Below, piece after piece: positions 36,240 through 47,450 of a stretch of DNA of 64,000 nt. The stretch spans positions 97,915,073 to 97,979,072 of the forward strand of contig NC_060253.1 in the NCBI RefSeq assembly GCF_921293095.1. Direction: 5' to 3'. The notes under the pieces were generated by a model. It ran no database searches. It saw only the letters and a program-made list of their open reading frames with translations, and had not been told where the DNA came from. Source of the stretch: Ischnura elegans. Its lineage: Eukaryota; Arthropoda; Insecta; Odonata; Coenagrionidae. Numbering within the stretch: the stretch's first letter is position 1; the number at the start of each line of letters is the position of its first letter. The translations under genes were made by a program, and so were the position numbers.

Positions 36240-38060
36240 TATAATGTGGAGGATCAGATTAATGTACGAGAATTTTTGTGAGAGGAATTTTCATAAAATT
36301 TCTTTCTTTTTTCTTCTCGTATGATATATTCTAAATCTAAGGTGAGGTAAAAGCTACATAGAAGTTAGAACCTAAATATTACCTATCCTATCCCTAAATA
36401 GAACCTATATAATATCCTATACCTAAATAGAACCTAAATAAATTAAAGACGGCGGATGTTTGGAGAAGAAAATGTTTTTCTCCAGAGTGAACAAAGAAAT
36501 AATTAACGGATATATTCATTTTTCCCATCCGTAAAAAATGTGTACCATCCATACCTTTCTTTCCAGGATGGTTAATTTTTTACCATCTGTCTCGTTCTCG
36601 ATTTAGATGAATATCATTTCGCATATCGGGACACATCCTTAGAGTTTAAAAGGGATTTACTTGTAGGTTTGGAAACTCTAAATTTATGGGATTAGGTGCA
36701 TGCAAATCGTGAAAGTATTCGATCGTGAAATTAGGTGTAAGAGTGCTCAAAAATCAATAATGGGGCTTTGCAAGGTAATATTAGGAAACGTCAAACCACT
36801 TCTATTTATCTTTATATAAGCATTCTGATTTTATTTTTTTCATTAAAGTACTTACCAAATTGGAGGAAAAATTTTAAATATACTACTTCAGCATGTCTGC
36901 GAAGAATTTAAATATATTAGTTCCCACTAATGATAAACAAAAGGGAAATCAGAAAACAACTACATAACAATTCCCATGCGATGAAGTACATTTGAAAAAC
37001 AAAGGGAAGTACTTCCACTAGTAAAATCGAAATTTATGGACCTATAAAGGGGTTTAGGTTTTGTGTAAAATGCGAGTTAAATCTAAAAACTAGTAATACA
37101 TTGTGGGAAACAGAATATTATGCCATCTTCATTACCCTTTATAGTTACCCATGCTTTGGCTTGCGGGGTAGTGTCTAAAGTTTCAACAAATGGAACATGA
37201 AAAATGAAAATGTGACTATTGAAATAAATTGTAAATGATAAGGATTGCCTAATTTAAGATTTTGCCTCATAAACACATTGAAAATGAAATGATTGAAGAA
37301 TAGAAAGACTAGGATTATGGATCTGGATTTGTTCTGCTGTGGTATATGTATGGTCATGTAAATAATTATAATACAGTTAGTGAAATTAGGATCAGTTTTA
37401 GCGCGAAAATTATTAGTCTGAACTTTCGGAAAAGAGTGCTAAGTAGAGAGTTGGAATAGGAAGGTCGAAATTTACATAAGATGAAGGCAACGACGAAAAT
37501 TTGAAACTTGGTAGTAAGAAATGGAAATACAGGTATATTAATTTAGTTAGTAGGTTTTAGACAATCTCTGGTAAAGCACAAGGTTCCATTTCGTGATGAA
37601 TAAAAAATTTGGGGTGGGAGAACTTAAAAAATTACTTTCCCGTCATCGTTTTCATTGCCGAATTCCTGTTTCTGCCTCACTTCCTTTAACAGCTCATATC
37701 TCGACTACTCATACTAATTGTTCAAGGAGTGACTTGTGCGTCAGCTTCTAATTGCATAAATAATTCGCGGCAAGAGAAAAGACTTCAACTGAAAATACTA
37801 CGTACTCCGCAGTATAGGATCGTGACCGACCGCTGCAATCATTTCATCGTATTGGATTGGCCTTATTCGAAGGGTTTTCGGCCACCAATTCTCCTTGGCT
37901 GACGGCAAATGATTCTTGCATAGTTCTCGTCTTCTTCCTCTCCCAGTTACCGGTGAAAGTGGAGGCGGCTATGATCCAAGAAGTGGAGATACCATGCAAC
38001 ACGGCTTTACTTTTAGTGCAAGAGAATCGCCTGTGAATGGCACTCATTTCTTTCGGTACA
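36240..38060. other. No gene recognised
   Basis: The section 36370-36440 has a short repeat of CCTAAATAGAACCTA units. Frames near 37175-37357 and 37844-38104 show no family motifs. Confidence 0.4.
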
Positions 38061-39389
38061 CGAGGTGTGTAAGGAAAATAAAGGGAATTTCAGTTTTTTT
38101 TTAATTAAAATTATTTATTCGTTTTCATTATTTTGTTTCCGCCTTCAAAATAGTTCCCATTAGTTATCATGTACCTGTTCCTGTGCTTCTACCAATCTTC
38201 GAAGCATTTCTCAAAATCAATCTTTGGAATAGCCTTTAGCTCTATGAGCGATTTCTTTCGATGTCACATATGCTTGTAAAACGACGCACAGTGGGCTGAA
38301 ATCGAAAAAAGCTGGACAAAACCTCGAAAATGGTTTTTTTGAGTATGGAAGTTGAAACTTCGCACAGTTGTTGACAACACATTAGTGCATTTTTTGACGC
38401 AAAATATTTTTCATCGGCTAATTTTTTATATAAAATACATAGCCTCAAAGTTGAACAAATTTGGCGCAAATTGCCCGCTTTGAATTTTTTTCGAAATTCA
38501 GCATGTTTAAACTAATGCCACACCTTTAGTGGTAATTCAATAGAAACAAAAATTTATAAATTTGTTAAACGGTTTGTTATCATCGATTACCATCAACTTT
38601 CACGACTTAGTTGTTGTATTTGTGACCAATACGATACAAAATGGCGGACCCTGTTTTTCGTCGAATTTTTGTGTTTATGTAGGATTTTAAAAAAAGGATC
38701 ACCGAGTTACCTCGAGATATTTACACCACATATACAACAAAGTATATAGATTATGATAATCGGAAGTACAGCTGCGACCACCTGCGACGCCGAAATTAAG
38801 ATCGATTTTTCGAACGTGCGGCACCGCCCGGAGCTGGCTGCTGGCCACGGGAATTGCCGTACTCGACGGATGTTGGATAGTGAATCATTATAAGCAAATT
38901 TATTGTATAAAAGCTATGATATATTATTACTACATTTATTTTCCTTTTGTTGTAACCCGATTTCTTTACTGTCTTGTAATATTTATCGTCGATGCAGTAC
39001 AAAATGGCGGACGCTAATTTCAGTAACATTTTTGCCCGTGTGTGGCTGTATAAAAAGGAGGACACCGAGTTGCTCTCAGATATTTACATCGTAATTGCAT
39101 CAAGCCTTTTAGAGTCTTCATCCACGGAAATAATCTGCGACCGTTGGCAACAAACTAAATAAAATCGATGTTTTTACCATGACGCGCAGTCCGCGGCTGC
39201 TCCTTGGGCTCATGGATTGTCGTGACGCAGCGTACATTATAAAGCGCTATGAATGCAAAGCCTTTGCTGAGAATGTATTTAATGTTTTTATTAACTCAAT
39301 AGGCTTTTAGGCTTCTTTCTCAGTCCTTCCGTTTTTGATAAAAGGTTATCAATGAATATTTAAATGAACCCTATGTACATGTAATAGCA

Positions 39390-40330
39390 TTACTCCGAGT
39401 CGGTTGATGAACTGTCGCTATCACTTCGAGGCTGCAGGATTTCTGGGTCATCGTCATTTAGTAACAGTAAATTCCTCACTTCTATCGGCATTCTTCGGGA
39501 TTTCTTTGTAATTAGGGGTGCGGCTTTGGATATTACTGAATCTGAGGTCAGGAGGATCCGACGAAATGAATCATCGTTGGTAGATATATTCTAGAGTGCT
39601 TCCTACTAAAGCTTTCTCGATATTTTCTGCTATCTTTATTGCGTGCTTCAATTGCTTCTTCACATAATTGCCCTAGAGGAAGAATCATCTCTGAAGCTAT
39701 ACCTGCTCCGTGTATTAGGACCTTATGAACAGTTTGGGGCACCATAGAACTCATATACAAATATTCCTCCGACCTAGGCTCTTGTTGCCAAACTTGCTTA
39801 TACTGCGAATGCCCATAACTTCCGTCGAAACAATATTTACAAATCAGAGTGCACTTCAATTCACTTCTGGCATCAGGAACAGTTGCCACGCGAGCTAGAA
39901 TCCGTGAGGCAGTGTGCGAGAGGAGAGTTTGTTGATTGACTTCGCACGATATTTCTATAATCTCTATGCCATCCGGGTACGCAGTATTTTTAGCAAACCT
40001 CACTATTTCATAGTTCAGGTATAATTTATGACCATGGCTTTCAGCTATTTTCCGAAGACACTTGTAGTGGTTTTTTGTTATGTGCATCGATATGATAACA
40101 GAAAGAGTCTCGTCTTCTGACACCATGGAGGAACCTGAGTTGGGTGTCTTCCATTTAGCTAGGACTCTCCTTGCTCTGCTTGGAATGATCGTTGTAATGT
40201 CCTTCACTAATTTGGAGGCCGCCTCATCTCCTTCCTCTCTTAATGTCATCGATGCTGCGAATGATAAAGTTGCCGCCGAGTGAGAAGATCTAAGACTTTC
40301 AATCTTCCTCCTCTTAGTTCTTTCGCTAAC
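39390..40330 (-). pseudogene. Transib transposase, internally deleted and frameshifted
   Basis: The main minus-strand frame (39548-40249, 233 codons) opens with a RAG1/Transib N-terminal segment; upstream in the same frame, SERTKRRKIESLRSSHSA extends it to about 40315. It continues through HYKCLRKIAESHGHKLYL and the block CFDGSYGHSQYKQVW, which carries the first catalytic aspartate. It then passes directly to TVHKVLIHGAG and QLCEEAIEARNKDSRKYRE, which carries the catalytic glutamate region. The middle of the core, with the second aspartate, is missing in frame. Near 39595 a one-base shift separates the C-terminus, which resumes as ILLTSDSVISKAAPL and ends at TAA 39390-39392. Full Transib transposases are about 600-700 residues, so this is a remnant. 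Confidence 0.85.
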
Positions 40331-40371
40331 TTAGTCATTTTTTTCCGGGCGTCCACCAGATTATAATGGGA

Positions 40372-40590
40372 TCAAAGTGAGTAAAAAATCGCCCTTAAAT
40401 CCATTGATTTAATGCAACAACTCAGGTCACTTATTAATCGCATATACTTACCCGAAGAATTAGAAGCTCTGGTCAATTCTAGAACGTTTTCTGGTACATA
40501 TATAGGTGCTTTCATCCTCTTATTATTTATCCTCAAAAATCTTTCATTGTTTCTACTGCAGGCTTCCCGTTTCCTTTGGTAGCGAATCAA
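40372..40590 (-). pseudogene. Possible upstream exon of the Transib transposase
   Basis: A minus-strand frame starts at 40590 and reaches ASNSSG, followed by a consensus donor GG|GTAAGTATATG (exon edge at 40452). The next coding block begins around 40315. The protein is rich in Lys, Arg and Asn and has no motif I can name. The placement just upstream of the transposase and the good donor suggest a 5' exon, but no acceptor is clear. Confidence 0.35.
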
Positions 40591-42810
40591 AAAATATCGT
40601 GTAAGAAAGTCACTAAGGCCCTTCGTAATTACCTTGCGCGTGAAATTTTTTCGTCAGATATTAGGTACATTGAAAATTCATATCTCTATGCAAAGGATTT
40701 ACATCCGGATTTGACAACCTTTTTATGAAGCAATAGACGAATTACCTCGATACCAGACATTTTTTAAATGCTCCAAATTTGTTGTTCAATTCAACACTGG
40801 TTCTATTTAAGGCGAACGAGTTTCCAATAACAAGTAACATACATGAAAATTAAAGAAAGGGTCAATTCTAGAGGCGTTAATGGTAAATAAAAAAAGGGAA
40901 ATTGCTTATAGCACGAGGCAAATATAAAGAGCTACAAATGAAAATCACTTACCAGTTTGGATGATAGATGCCTGGTGAATGAGTGATTGACACCGCCAAT
41001 GCAGTTAAAGCAGAAAACCGATGAGATTCCGCGGAGTTCTCAATATCTAAAGCGCGTGTATCCAAGTGCATCCAAAATCACCACAGCAAAACTAACCTCT
41101 TTCACTGTATATTCAAAACTAAATTCTTTCTGGAAACGGAATTACCGAAAAAAGGTAAAAGGGACCGCACACGAGCAACGTGGGGTCATAAAAAGACCCT
41201 TTTCGCGACTACCGCATGGGGTGGACGGGCAAATACCAACCAGCTGCAGGCTGGTCGCCTGGTTGTAAAATCTATTTCGTCTTTGAGGTTAGAAGCAGGC
41301 TAACAGAGCCGTTTAACCCATCCAAGGGGTAAAATGCACGAGCGGAATTGTCAGAGTTTTAAGTCAGCTAGTTTGCATTCGGGAATTTGCTAAATAGTCA
41401 CTAGTCAATAAAAATGGATAGAGGAATGAATCCATTTACCTAAAGTGACAACAAACCAACTTGAAATGAAATGGTAATAATTATGTTGGAATAAAACATA
41501 CCCACATCAAAGAATTCATAGCGCTTTATGATGTACGCTGCGTCACGACAATACATGAGCCCAAGGAGCAGCCGCGGACTGCGCGTCACGGTAAAAACAT
41601 CGATTTTATTTAGTTTGTTGCCAACGGTCGCAGATTATTTCCGTGGATGAAGACTCTAAAAGGCTTGATGCAATTACGATGTAAATATCTGAGAGCAACT
41701 CGGTGTCCTCCTTTTTATACAGCCACACACGGGCAAAAATGTTACTGAAATTAGCGTCCGCCATTTTGTACTGCATCGACGATAAATATTACAAGACAGT
41801 AAAGAAATCGGGTTACAACAAAAGGAAAATAAATGTAGTAATAATATATCATAGCTTTTATACAATAAATTTGCTTATAATGATTCACTATCCAACATCC
41901 GTCGAGTACGGCAATTCCCGTGGCCAGCAGCCAGCTCCGGGCGGTGCCGCACGTTCGAAAAATCGATCTTAATTTCGGCGTCGCAGGTGGTCGCAGCTGT
42001 ACTTCCGATTATCATAATCTATATACTTTGTTGTATATGTGGTGTAAATATCTCGAGGTAACTCGGTGATCCTTTTTTTAAAATCCTACATAAACACAAA
42101 AATTCGACGAAAAACAGGGTCCGCCATTTTGTATCGTATTGGTCACAAATACAACAACTAAGTCGTGAAAGTTGATGGTAATCGATGATAACAAACCGTT
42201 TAACAAATTTATAAATTTTTGTTTCTATTGAATTACCACTAAAGGTGTGGCATTAGTTTAAACATGCTGAATTTCGAAAAAAATTCAAAGCGGGCAATTT
42301 GCGCCAAATTTGTTCAACTTTGAGGCTATGTATTTTATATAAAAAATTAGCCGATGAAAAATATTTTGCGTCAAAAAATGCACTAATGTGTTGTCAACAA
42401 CTGTGCGAAGTTTCAACTTCCATACTCAAAAAAACCATTTTCGAGGTTTTGTCCAGCTTTTTTCGATTTCAGCCCACTGTGCGACGGTCCATTAAGGTTC
42501 TCTTTATATTTGGCAAGAGGAAATGTCACTCAAAGCCATGTCTGGCGAATATGAAGGCTAGGGCATCGTTACACCATTGTTTTTGGCCAAACACTGAAGC
42601 AATGAAGTGAGAGCATAAAAACGCCGAGCTAATAAAAACACATCTAAACTTAGCGGCTACAACAGACATAGTAAACAATGAATACAGCTGAAAATAAAAC
42701 ATATTTCAGGGACACGTAAACCGACATAATAAAAAAAATTGGCTCTTGGAATCTCCAAACTCGCGAGAATTTTTTAAATTTAGTTGCCGTTATTTTCTGA
42801 ACTCACCTCG

Positions 42811-43400
42811 TAATTTCCTGTGATGTCAAGCAAATGCTTTCACCGGCTATGCGGTAAAATACATATTAGAAACGGTTTAAATCTTCGGATTATAACGCTA
42901 TCGAAAACATAATTCTGCGACGCCCTAATCTGACACGCTTGTATTTCTCGAAATCAGTAATAATAATTTTTCTGCAAAAGATTCGTGAGTGAAACTTCGT
43001 ACAGGTATTGTTAAATGTGTATGTAAAAATTGTTTATTAGCTTTGATAGCAATAAAGTGAATTATGGCTTACCAAAGTCGGTGTATTCCTTGAAAACCCT
43101 CAAAAAAGATTTAAATATTCGTTAATACGGAGATAAATACTACGAAAATGCCATATCAAAATTCAAGTTGAGTCTTAAACAATGAAATTAGCAGGAAAAA
43201 TTTGTTTTAATTAGTGCTCTCTGTCAGTTTCAGTTCTATTTAAATCCGTATTGTGGATCACGTCTACGTATAGTTTATACGCCATTCGTAAAAATTATAA
43301 ATACCTCTATACGAACCCCTTCTCTTGACTAAAAACTGTTCCTCAAGAGGGAAACTTTGTTTCGAAAATAAAAATGACCATGTCGATTAAAAAGTTATGA
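42811..43400. other. No gene recognised
   Basis: AT-rich sequence between the mariner end and the GC-richer promoter region of the second cytokine-like gene. No motif or boundary is seen. Confidence 0.4.
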
Positions 43401-43683
43401 CACCCGTATCACGGTGGGTGGAGTGGGAGAGGTGTTAAACTGGCCTAATTACAGTTTGAAAGGGATGGGGAAGCCCTGAGAAGGCAGGTAAGTCGGAGAA
43501 ATTTCCTTTACCGCGACGTGCCGTGCCCCTCGGCGGACGCCCACGACTTCTCCAGCTCTTCCGTAGCGCGTCTGGTAGTTCCCCTCACCTGGGGGAAGAG
43601 GATGAACACAAAAGCGTTTTATGATCTCCGCGCGGCCTTCCAATCAGAGCCCACCGCTGAGGTGTCCGCGGCTATGGAAGGGA

Positions 43684-43693
43684 GGGAATCCCT
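43684..43693 (+). promoter_or_regulatory. Possible NF-kB-type site
   Basis: GGGAATCCCT fits the near-palindromic Rel/NF-kB type of site and lies about 100 bases upstream of the TATA box of the second cytokine-like gene. A ten-base match can arise by chance. No comparable site was seen upstream of the first gene. Confidence 0.25.
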
Positions 43694-43790
43694 GCCCATC
43701 GCATCAGCTTCCCAAACGAGAGGAAAAGTGATAATATATTTGGGATGTGTGTATCGGAAGAAATTGCGATCGGCACGTGATACGGACGCA

Positions 43791-43798
43791 TATAAGAG
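43791..43798 (+). promoter_or_regulatory. TATA box of second cytokine-like gene
   Basis: TATAAGAG lies 96 bases upstream of the first in-frame methionine (43887) and 132 bases upstream of the second (43923). A start about 30 bases downstream, near 43822, would give a leader of 65 or 101 bases. Confidence 0.4.
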
Positions 43799-43886
43799 TG
43801 AGGGACACCTCAGGCTTTAACTGCAGACGGCACAGTCGAATCTAAACCCAGGAGCTCCGCAGAGCAACCGGAATTCATCCTCTCTG

Positions 43887-44591
43887 ATGACCATCACTGT
43901 ATCGCGTGGTGTTTTCGCTGAGATGTCGAACCAACGAAGCTGTTGCCTCGTGTCTCTCCCGGTCGCTGTCCTGATCCTGAGCGAGTTGCTGAGGTTGTCC
44001 ATGGTGGACTCTGCCGGTCACCCCGGACGTCTTCAGCACCGGAGGATTGGCGGCTCCGAGGAACAGTCATCGGAAGGCTTTGACTGGGATGAGGCGGAAC
44101 TAAGCGAGATTGATCTCAACCGGGGTCGCCACCCTGGAGTGCTGCATCAACGTAGGGTTCCGGAAGTGGATAGAGCCAACCACGTCAGTCCCGGAGGTTC
44201 AAGTCCCCGAGAGTTTCCCTTGAAGCCGTTGCCGGCCAAGCGGCGAAATTATTTCATGGAGCAGGGACATATGGGCTCCTGTCTGGCAGAGTACAAGTAT
44301 GGGATCAAGGACAAAATCATTCCAATATGCTCCCAACGAGTCGACGAAGAAGACGTGGACCTGGAAAGGATTCCTTCGGTCATCAGACATGTCCGATGCA
44401 ACCATGGAGGCTGCGCTTGCACTAGACTGGGCGATTATCGGTGCTTGGAATTGACGACTGAGATGGAGGTGAACTACAAGCCGGCCTCTGGGAGAATCTT
44501 CATTCCTTACAACGTGACGGTTTCGTATGCGTGCGCGTGTGTGATGATCGAATCTATGACGATTTACAGTAAACTTCCTTTAACTGTATGA
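43887..44591 (+). CDS. Secreted interleukin-17-like cystine-knot cytokine, paralogue 2
   Basis: This intronless frame has 234 codons from 43887. The methionine at 43923 (residue 13) sits closer to the hydrophobic core (residues 19-38) and makes a more normal signal peptide, so it may be the true start. An acidic propeptide (residues about 45-117) ends in AKRRN (117-121), the same processing site as in the first paralogue. The C-terminal domain has cysteines 132, 148, 171, 176, 178, 186, 216 and 218, matching eight of paralogue 1. DVDLERIPSVIRHVRC, then C-x4-C and a closing ACACV, closely follow the IL-17 signature. The sequon at N209 aligns with N165 of paralogue 1. Expected role: extracellular signalling, probably immune. 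PTTH/trunk-like factors are the alternative. Codon use is GC-richer than its surroundings. Confidence 0.75.
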   Translation: MTITVSRGVFAEMSNQRSCCLVSLPVAVLILSELLRLSMVDSAGHPGRLQHRRIGGSEEQSSEGFDWDEAELSEIDLNRGRHPGVLHQRRVPEVDRANHVSPGGSSPREFPLKPLPAKRRNYFMEQGHMGSCLAEYKYGIKDKIIPICSQRVDEEDVDLERIPSVIRHVRCNHGGCACTRLGDYRCLELTTEMEVNYKPASGRIFIPYNVTVSYACACVMIESMTIYSKLPLTV

Positions 44592-45330
44592 GGGAATTCT
44601 AGTTGAAATAATTATTTATTGACTTGCGTGAATGATAGAAGTAATTTGAGTGAACTGTTTCACTTTGTTCACAAAAAAATATTCTTGGCATATCTCTCAG
44701 TGTAAAATGAATGTTGTTCATATTTATCGGTTCTTTCTTTTTTAATAATTTACATTTTATGCTGCTTGGTGGAGTCCCGGAAAACATTGTCCAATATGGT
44801 ATTTAATGTTTATTGTTATTTTGATGCATTTAGTTATAACGAAGGTTAATCATATCTTCAGTTAGTGCGAGCAATCGTAGGCAAAGAATGTTCTGTGATT
44901 ATTATTTTCGGTATTTTGTTTCTCCATACTTCTTGATTCAGCCTGAACTATATGTATTTCATCGTAATAATGATGAATGACTGCCGCATTTGTTACTTTC
45001 ATCATATCACTACTGTCAAAGGAAGTGGAGGGTAAACTAAATACTTGAATTTTGTTAATTAGATCTTTATGTCAAGCTTAATTTATTGCAAATTTAACTT
45101 ATATATGATAATCAGTAAATGTTCCAATTTATATATATTTTGTAATGATTTTCTTTTGCTATTATTTTCAGCTTTATGTTATTTATTGACGTATGTATCA
45201 TGGAGTTGTTGACTTTTTTTAGAATGGAATTTTCCATCTGTAAAAATTATTTTTTAGCCTATTTTGCATGTGATTATACTTCTTTATTTATTTTTAAAGA
45301 TGTTCTGATTGAAAACTTCTAGTCTTTTGT

Positions 45331-45336
45331 AATAAA
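45331..45336 (+). terminator. Candidate polyadenylation signal, second cytokine-like gene
   Basis: AATAAA about 740 bases after the stop codon is the first canonical signal I find downstream. A variant signal closer to the stop could be used instead. Confidence 0.3.
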
Positions 45337-45339
45337 ACT

Positions 45340-47176
45340 ATTATTTATAAAAAGTTTTTACTCTTTTTATGGCATTTTGGTGCATCTTGTTTTCTCTCCT
45401 AACCTTTAGTTATTGTTTAGAAATAACATATGTACATCAGGTTACAACCACTGCATATTTTTTTTGATATATCGTTCGTATTTTTTGTGTTTGAGCAGTA
45501 ACTACCGGTATTTGAACTGTAATATAGTTTCTACGTTGCCGGTATTTCCATCAGCTTCATAAAATTGTACTGTTTTCATTCAGTATTGATTATCTATCAA
45601 CTGTAACTTTTTCAACGAAATGGGTGTAAGTGGATTGACGTTGAAACTAACATAATTTAAGACCGATGACTTTATGTAGAAGGGAGCAAAACTAATGTAT
45701 GAGAAACCACGTCATCATAAGTCTCCTGAAATCTGGTAAAACATATTGTGAATAGGACATTAAATTAATATATACGTATAGAAGATATCATTATAATTTG
45801 GATTTTTTTACTGCAACCAGTTTTAAAATTTGCGTTTCTAAAACGTACCTGCCTGTAACATTATATATTACTTACATAATGTTGATCTGTCACAAACCTC
45901 AGAATGTAACAAAACAGTGAGTAAAAAAATAAAAATTTTGGACATTAGACCAAGTATTCAATAATGAATGTGAACTTGAAACATTTTTCTGACTACTCGA
46001 AAATAAATGAAATTAAAGGATAAATTGTCATTTGTAATTTTACGAGTTCTATGTCTATATTTTTGGGATAGACTATTACCTATAATCAATAAATACTACC
46101 TTTAATGGCTAATAAAATATCCACATATTAGTTTTACGATGAGGGCATTCTAAGAAAAGGTAGTATAAACATGTTAACTTTTCTTTGGCTGCAATCGAAT
46201 GATTGGTTCGCCATACCATACTCACTATACCTCATTTTCTGTCCCATGTATTTCAGCCCATAGTAGTACCAAATTATGTCCTGATAGGTAAAGGTTTTTA
46301 TCGCTTCTATTGCGGGTTGCGGTTTCAAAATTAAATTTCATGATTTATGTTAGCCATAGATTTTGATAATCGTTCATTGTGTGATAGAAACATTCCATAT
46401 TTTATTGCAATGATCCCGTGGTAAATACACGGTTGAACTTATATACATATATTCCATATCTCTCTCGTGCAATCGTCGTCCCCTTGACTAATAAGAATTT
46501 ATAATGATAATATTTCCTGTCTATAAAGTAAGTTATCGATGGAATGAATAATTATAATTCCTCATTTATCAATTATAATTACAATTCCTCATTGCACTGT
46601 CAAAGTACTCATATTTCCTTATCTCAAGATTATTCCTTATAATTATTTGGATTTGAAATGGGCTGCGTCTTTCTTCTATTCTCCTTTGATTTTCCTAATT
46701 TGTGACTTCCTCTACCCATATCGTCGGTGAAACAAAGGTGTTTTGGTGTGTGTTAATTGATGTTAAATGTTTTTAATAATTTGTTAAAAAGTTACAATAC
46801 TTACGACGGAATTTTTAAGGCTCAGAAAACTGGAAATCATCTTTATAAGATGAATATTCTTTCGCTTTCGTTTCTAGATATCTAAGACTCCGATTACTAT
46901 TTAACAACGTACAGTACTTAAAACCATTTTTAAATGGCTATTATTTCTTCTTTTCTCTCCTCCCAAGTGTCCTCATGTAGATCCGAATGCTCCTCGTAAG
47001 CTTTCTACATTTTCATTACCCATATAATGACAATGACATCAGCTCACAGAATGACATAGCTTTGATGGGCAATCTCAAGATAAAAAATATTGAAAACATA
47101 AAAATTGGGGCTGGGAAGAAAAGCAATAAAATGGCTAAGCAAGAGATTAACTTAAACGATTGCCGATGGATACAGA
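45340..47176. other. AT-rich stretch, no gene recognised
   Basis: No motif-bearing frame is seen. Near 46545-46600 a short duplication of AATTATAATTnCAATTCCTCATT occurs. Confidence 0.45.
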
Positions 47177-47450
47177 CAGGGGTGCCGACTTACTAAAAGT
47201 ATTGGGGGGGGCCTAAGCCGGGGATCTTGCCCCGGGAAATTTTATAAGAAGTGAGTTTTGAGTTTTTTAAGCATTTTAGAAGAGAGCATTTTAGAGTCAT
47301 ATGATCAAAATTAGAACCCTGATTACTCGAATCTCGATATCTTGACACTCCGGGGAAAATCGACAAGCCTGACACATTTTTTCCTCACACCCATAACGAA
47401 TTTTTGAGGGGGCTCGGACCCCCTCAGGCCCTACGGAGTCGGCGCCCCTG
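47177..47450. mobile_element. hAT-type MITE, family 2 copy 2
   Basis: The ends are CAGGGGTGCCGACTTAC and, read inward from the right, CAGGGGCGCCGACTCCG. The flanking octamers are GATACAGA and GATACCGA (7 of 8). It is in the same orientation as the copy at 17103-17361 and homologous throughout, with a short local duplication (AGAAGAGAGCATTTTAGAG) that the other copy lacks. Confidence 0.88.

Larger units (their letters stand above)
38282..42486 (-). mobile_element. Transib DNA transposon with 968-bp inverted repeats
   Basis: The element occupies 38287-42481 (4195 bp). It is flanked by the 5-bp duplication CGACG at 38282-38286 and 42482-42486; GC-rich 5-bp duplications are typical of Transib, the transposon superfamily related to RAG1. 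Both termini read CACAGTGGGCTGAAATCG inward. The inverted repeats run 38287-39254 and 41514-42481 and are almost identical, for instance across an 89-codon stretch with no amino-acid difference. The interior holds a damaged minus-strand transposase (39390-40590). It inserted into an already shortened mariner. It cannot mobilise itself but its ends look intact. Confidence 0.93.
38061..42810 (-). mobile_element. Mariner deletion derivative interrupted by Transib
   Basis: The left end CGAGGTGTGTAAGGAAAATA and the right end read inward, CGAGGTGAGTTCAGAAAATA, form matching terminal repeats with TA at the flanks. On the minus strand the remnants encode a decayed SPDMALSDIFLLP block (42482-42560) and then, beyond the Transib, RFTSICDIERNRS, a late cysteine block and GNYFEGG. 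Without the 4195-bp Transib and one target copy, the mariner is about 550 bp. It shares its internal deletion and termini with the relic at 4118-4647, so both derive from the same shortened form. Confidence 0.8.

Noticed and set aside
38796-39065. 89-codon frame repeated in both Transib arms as a possible gene
   Set aside because: It is identical in both arms because the arms are inverted copies. Overlapping frames exist on the other strand and no protein motif is present.
43518-43820. 100-codon plus-strand frame just upstream of the second cytokine-like gene
   Set aside because: It overlaps the TATA box and promoter region, lacks motifs and lies in GC-rich DNA where open frames are expected by chance.
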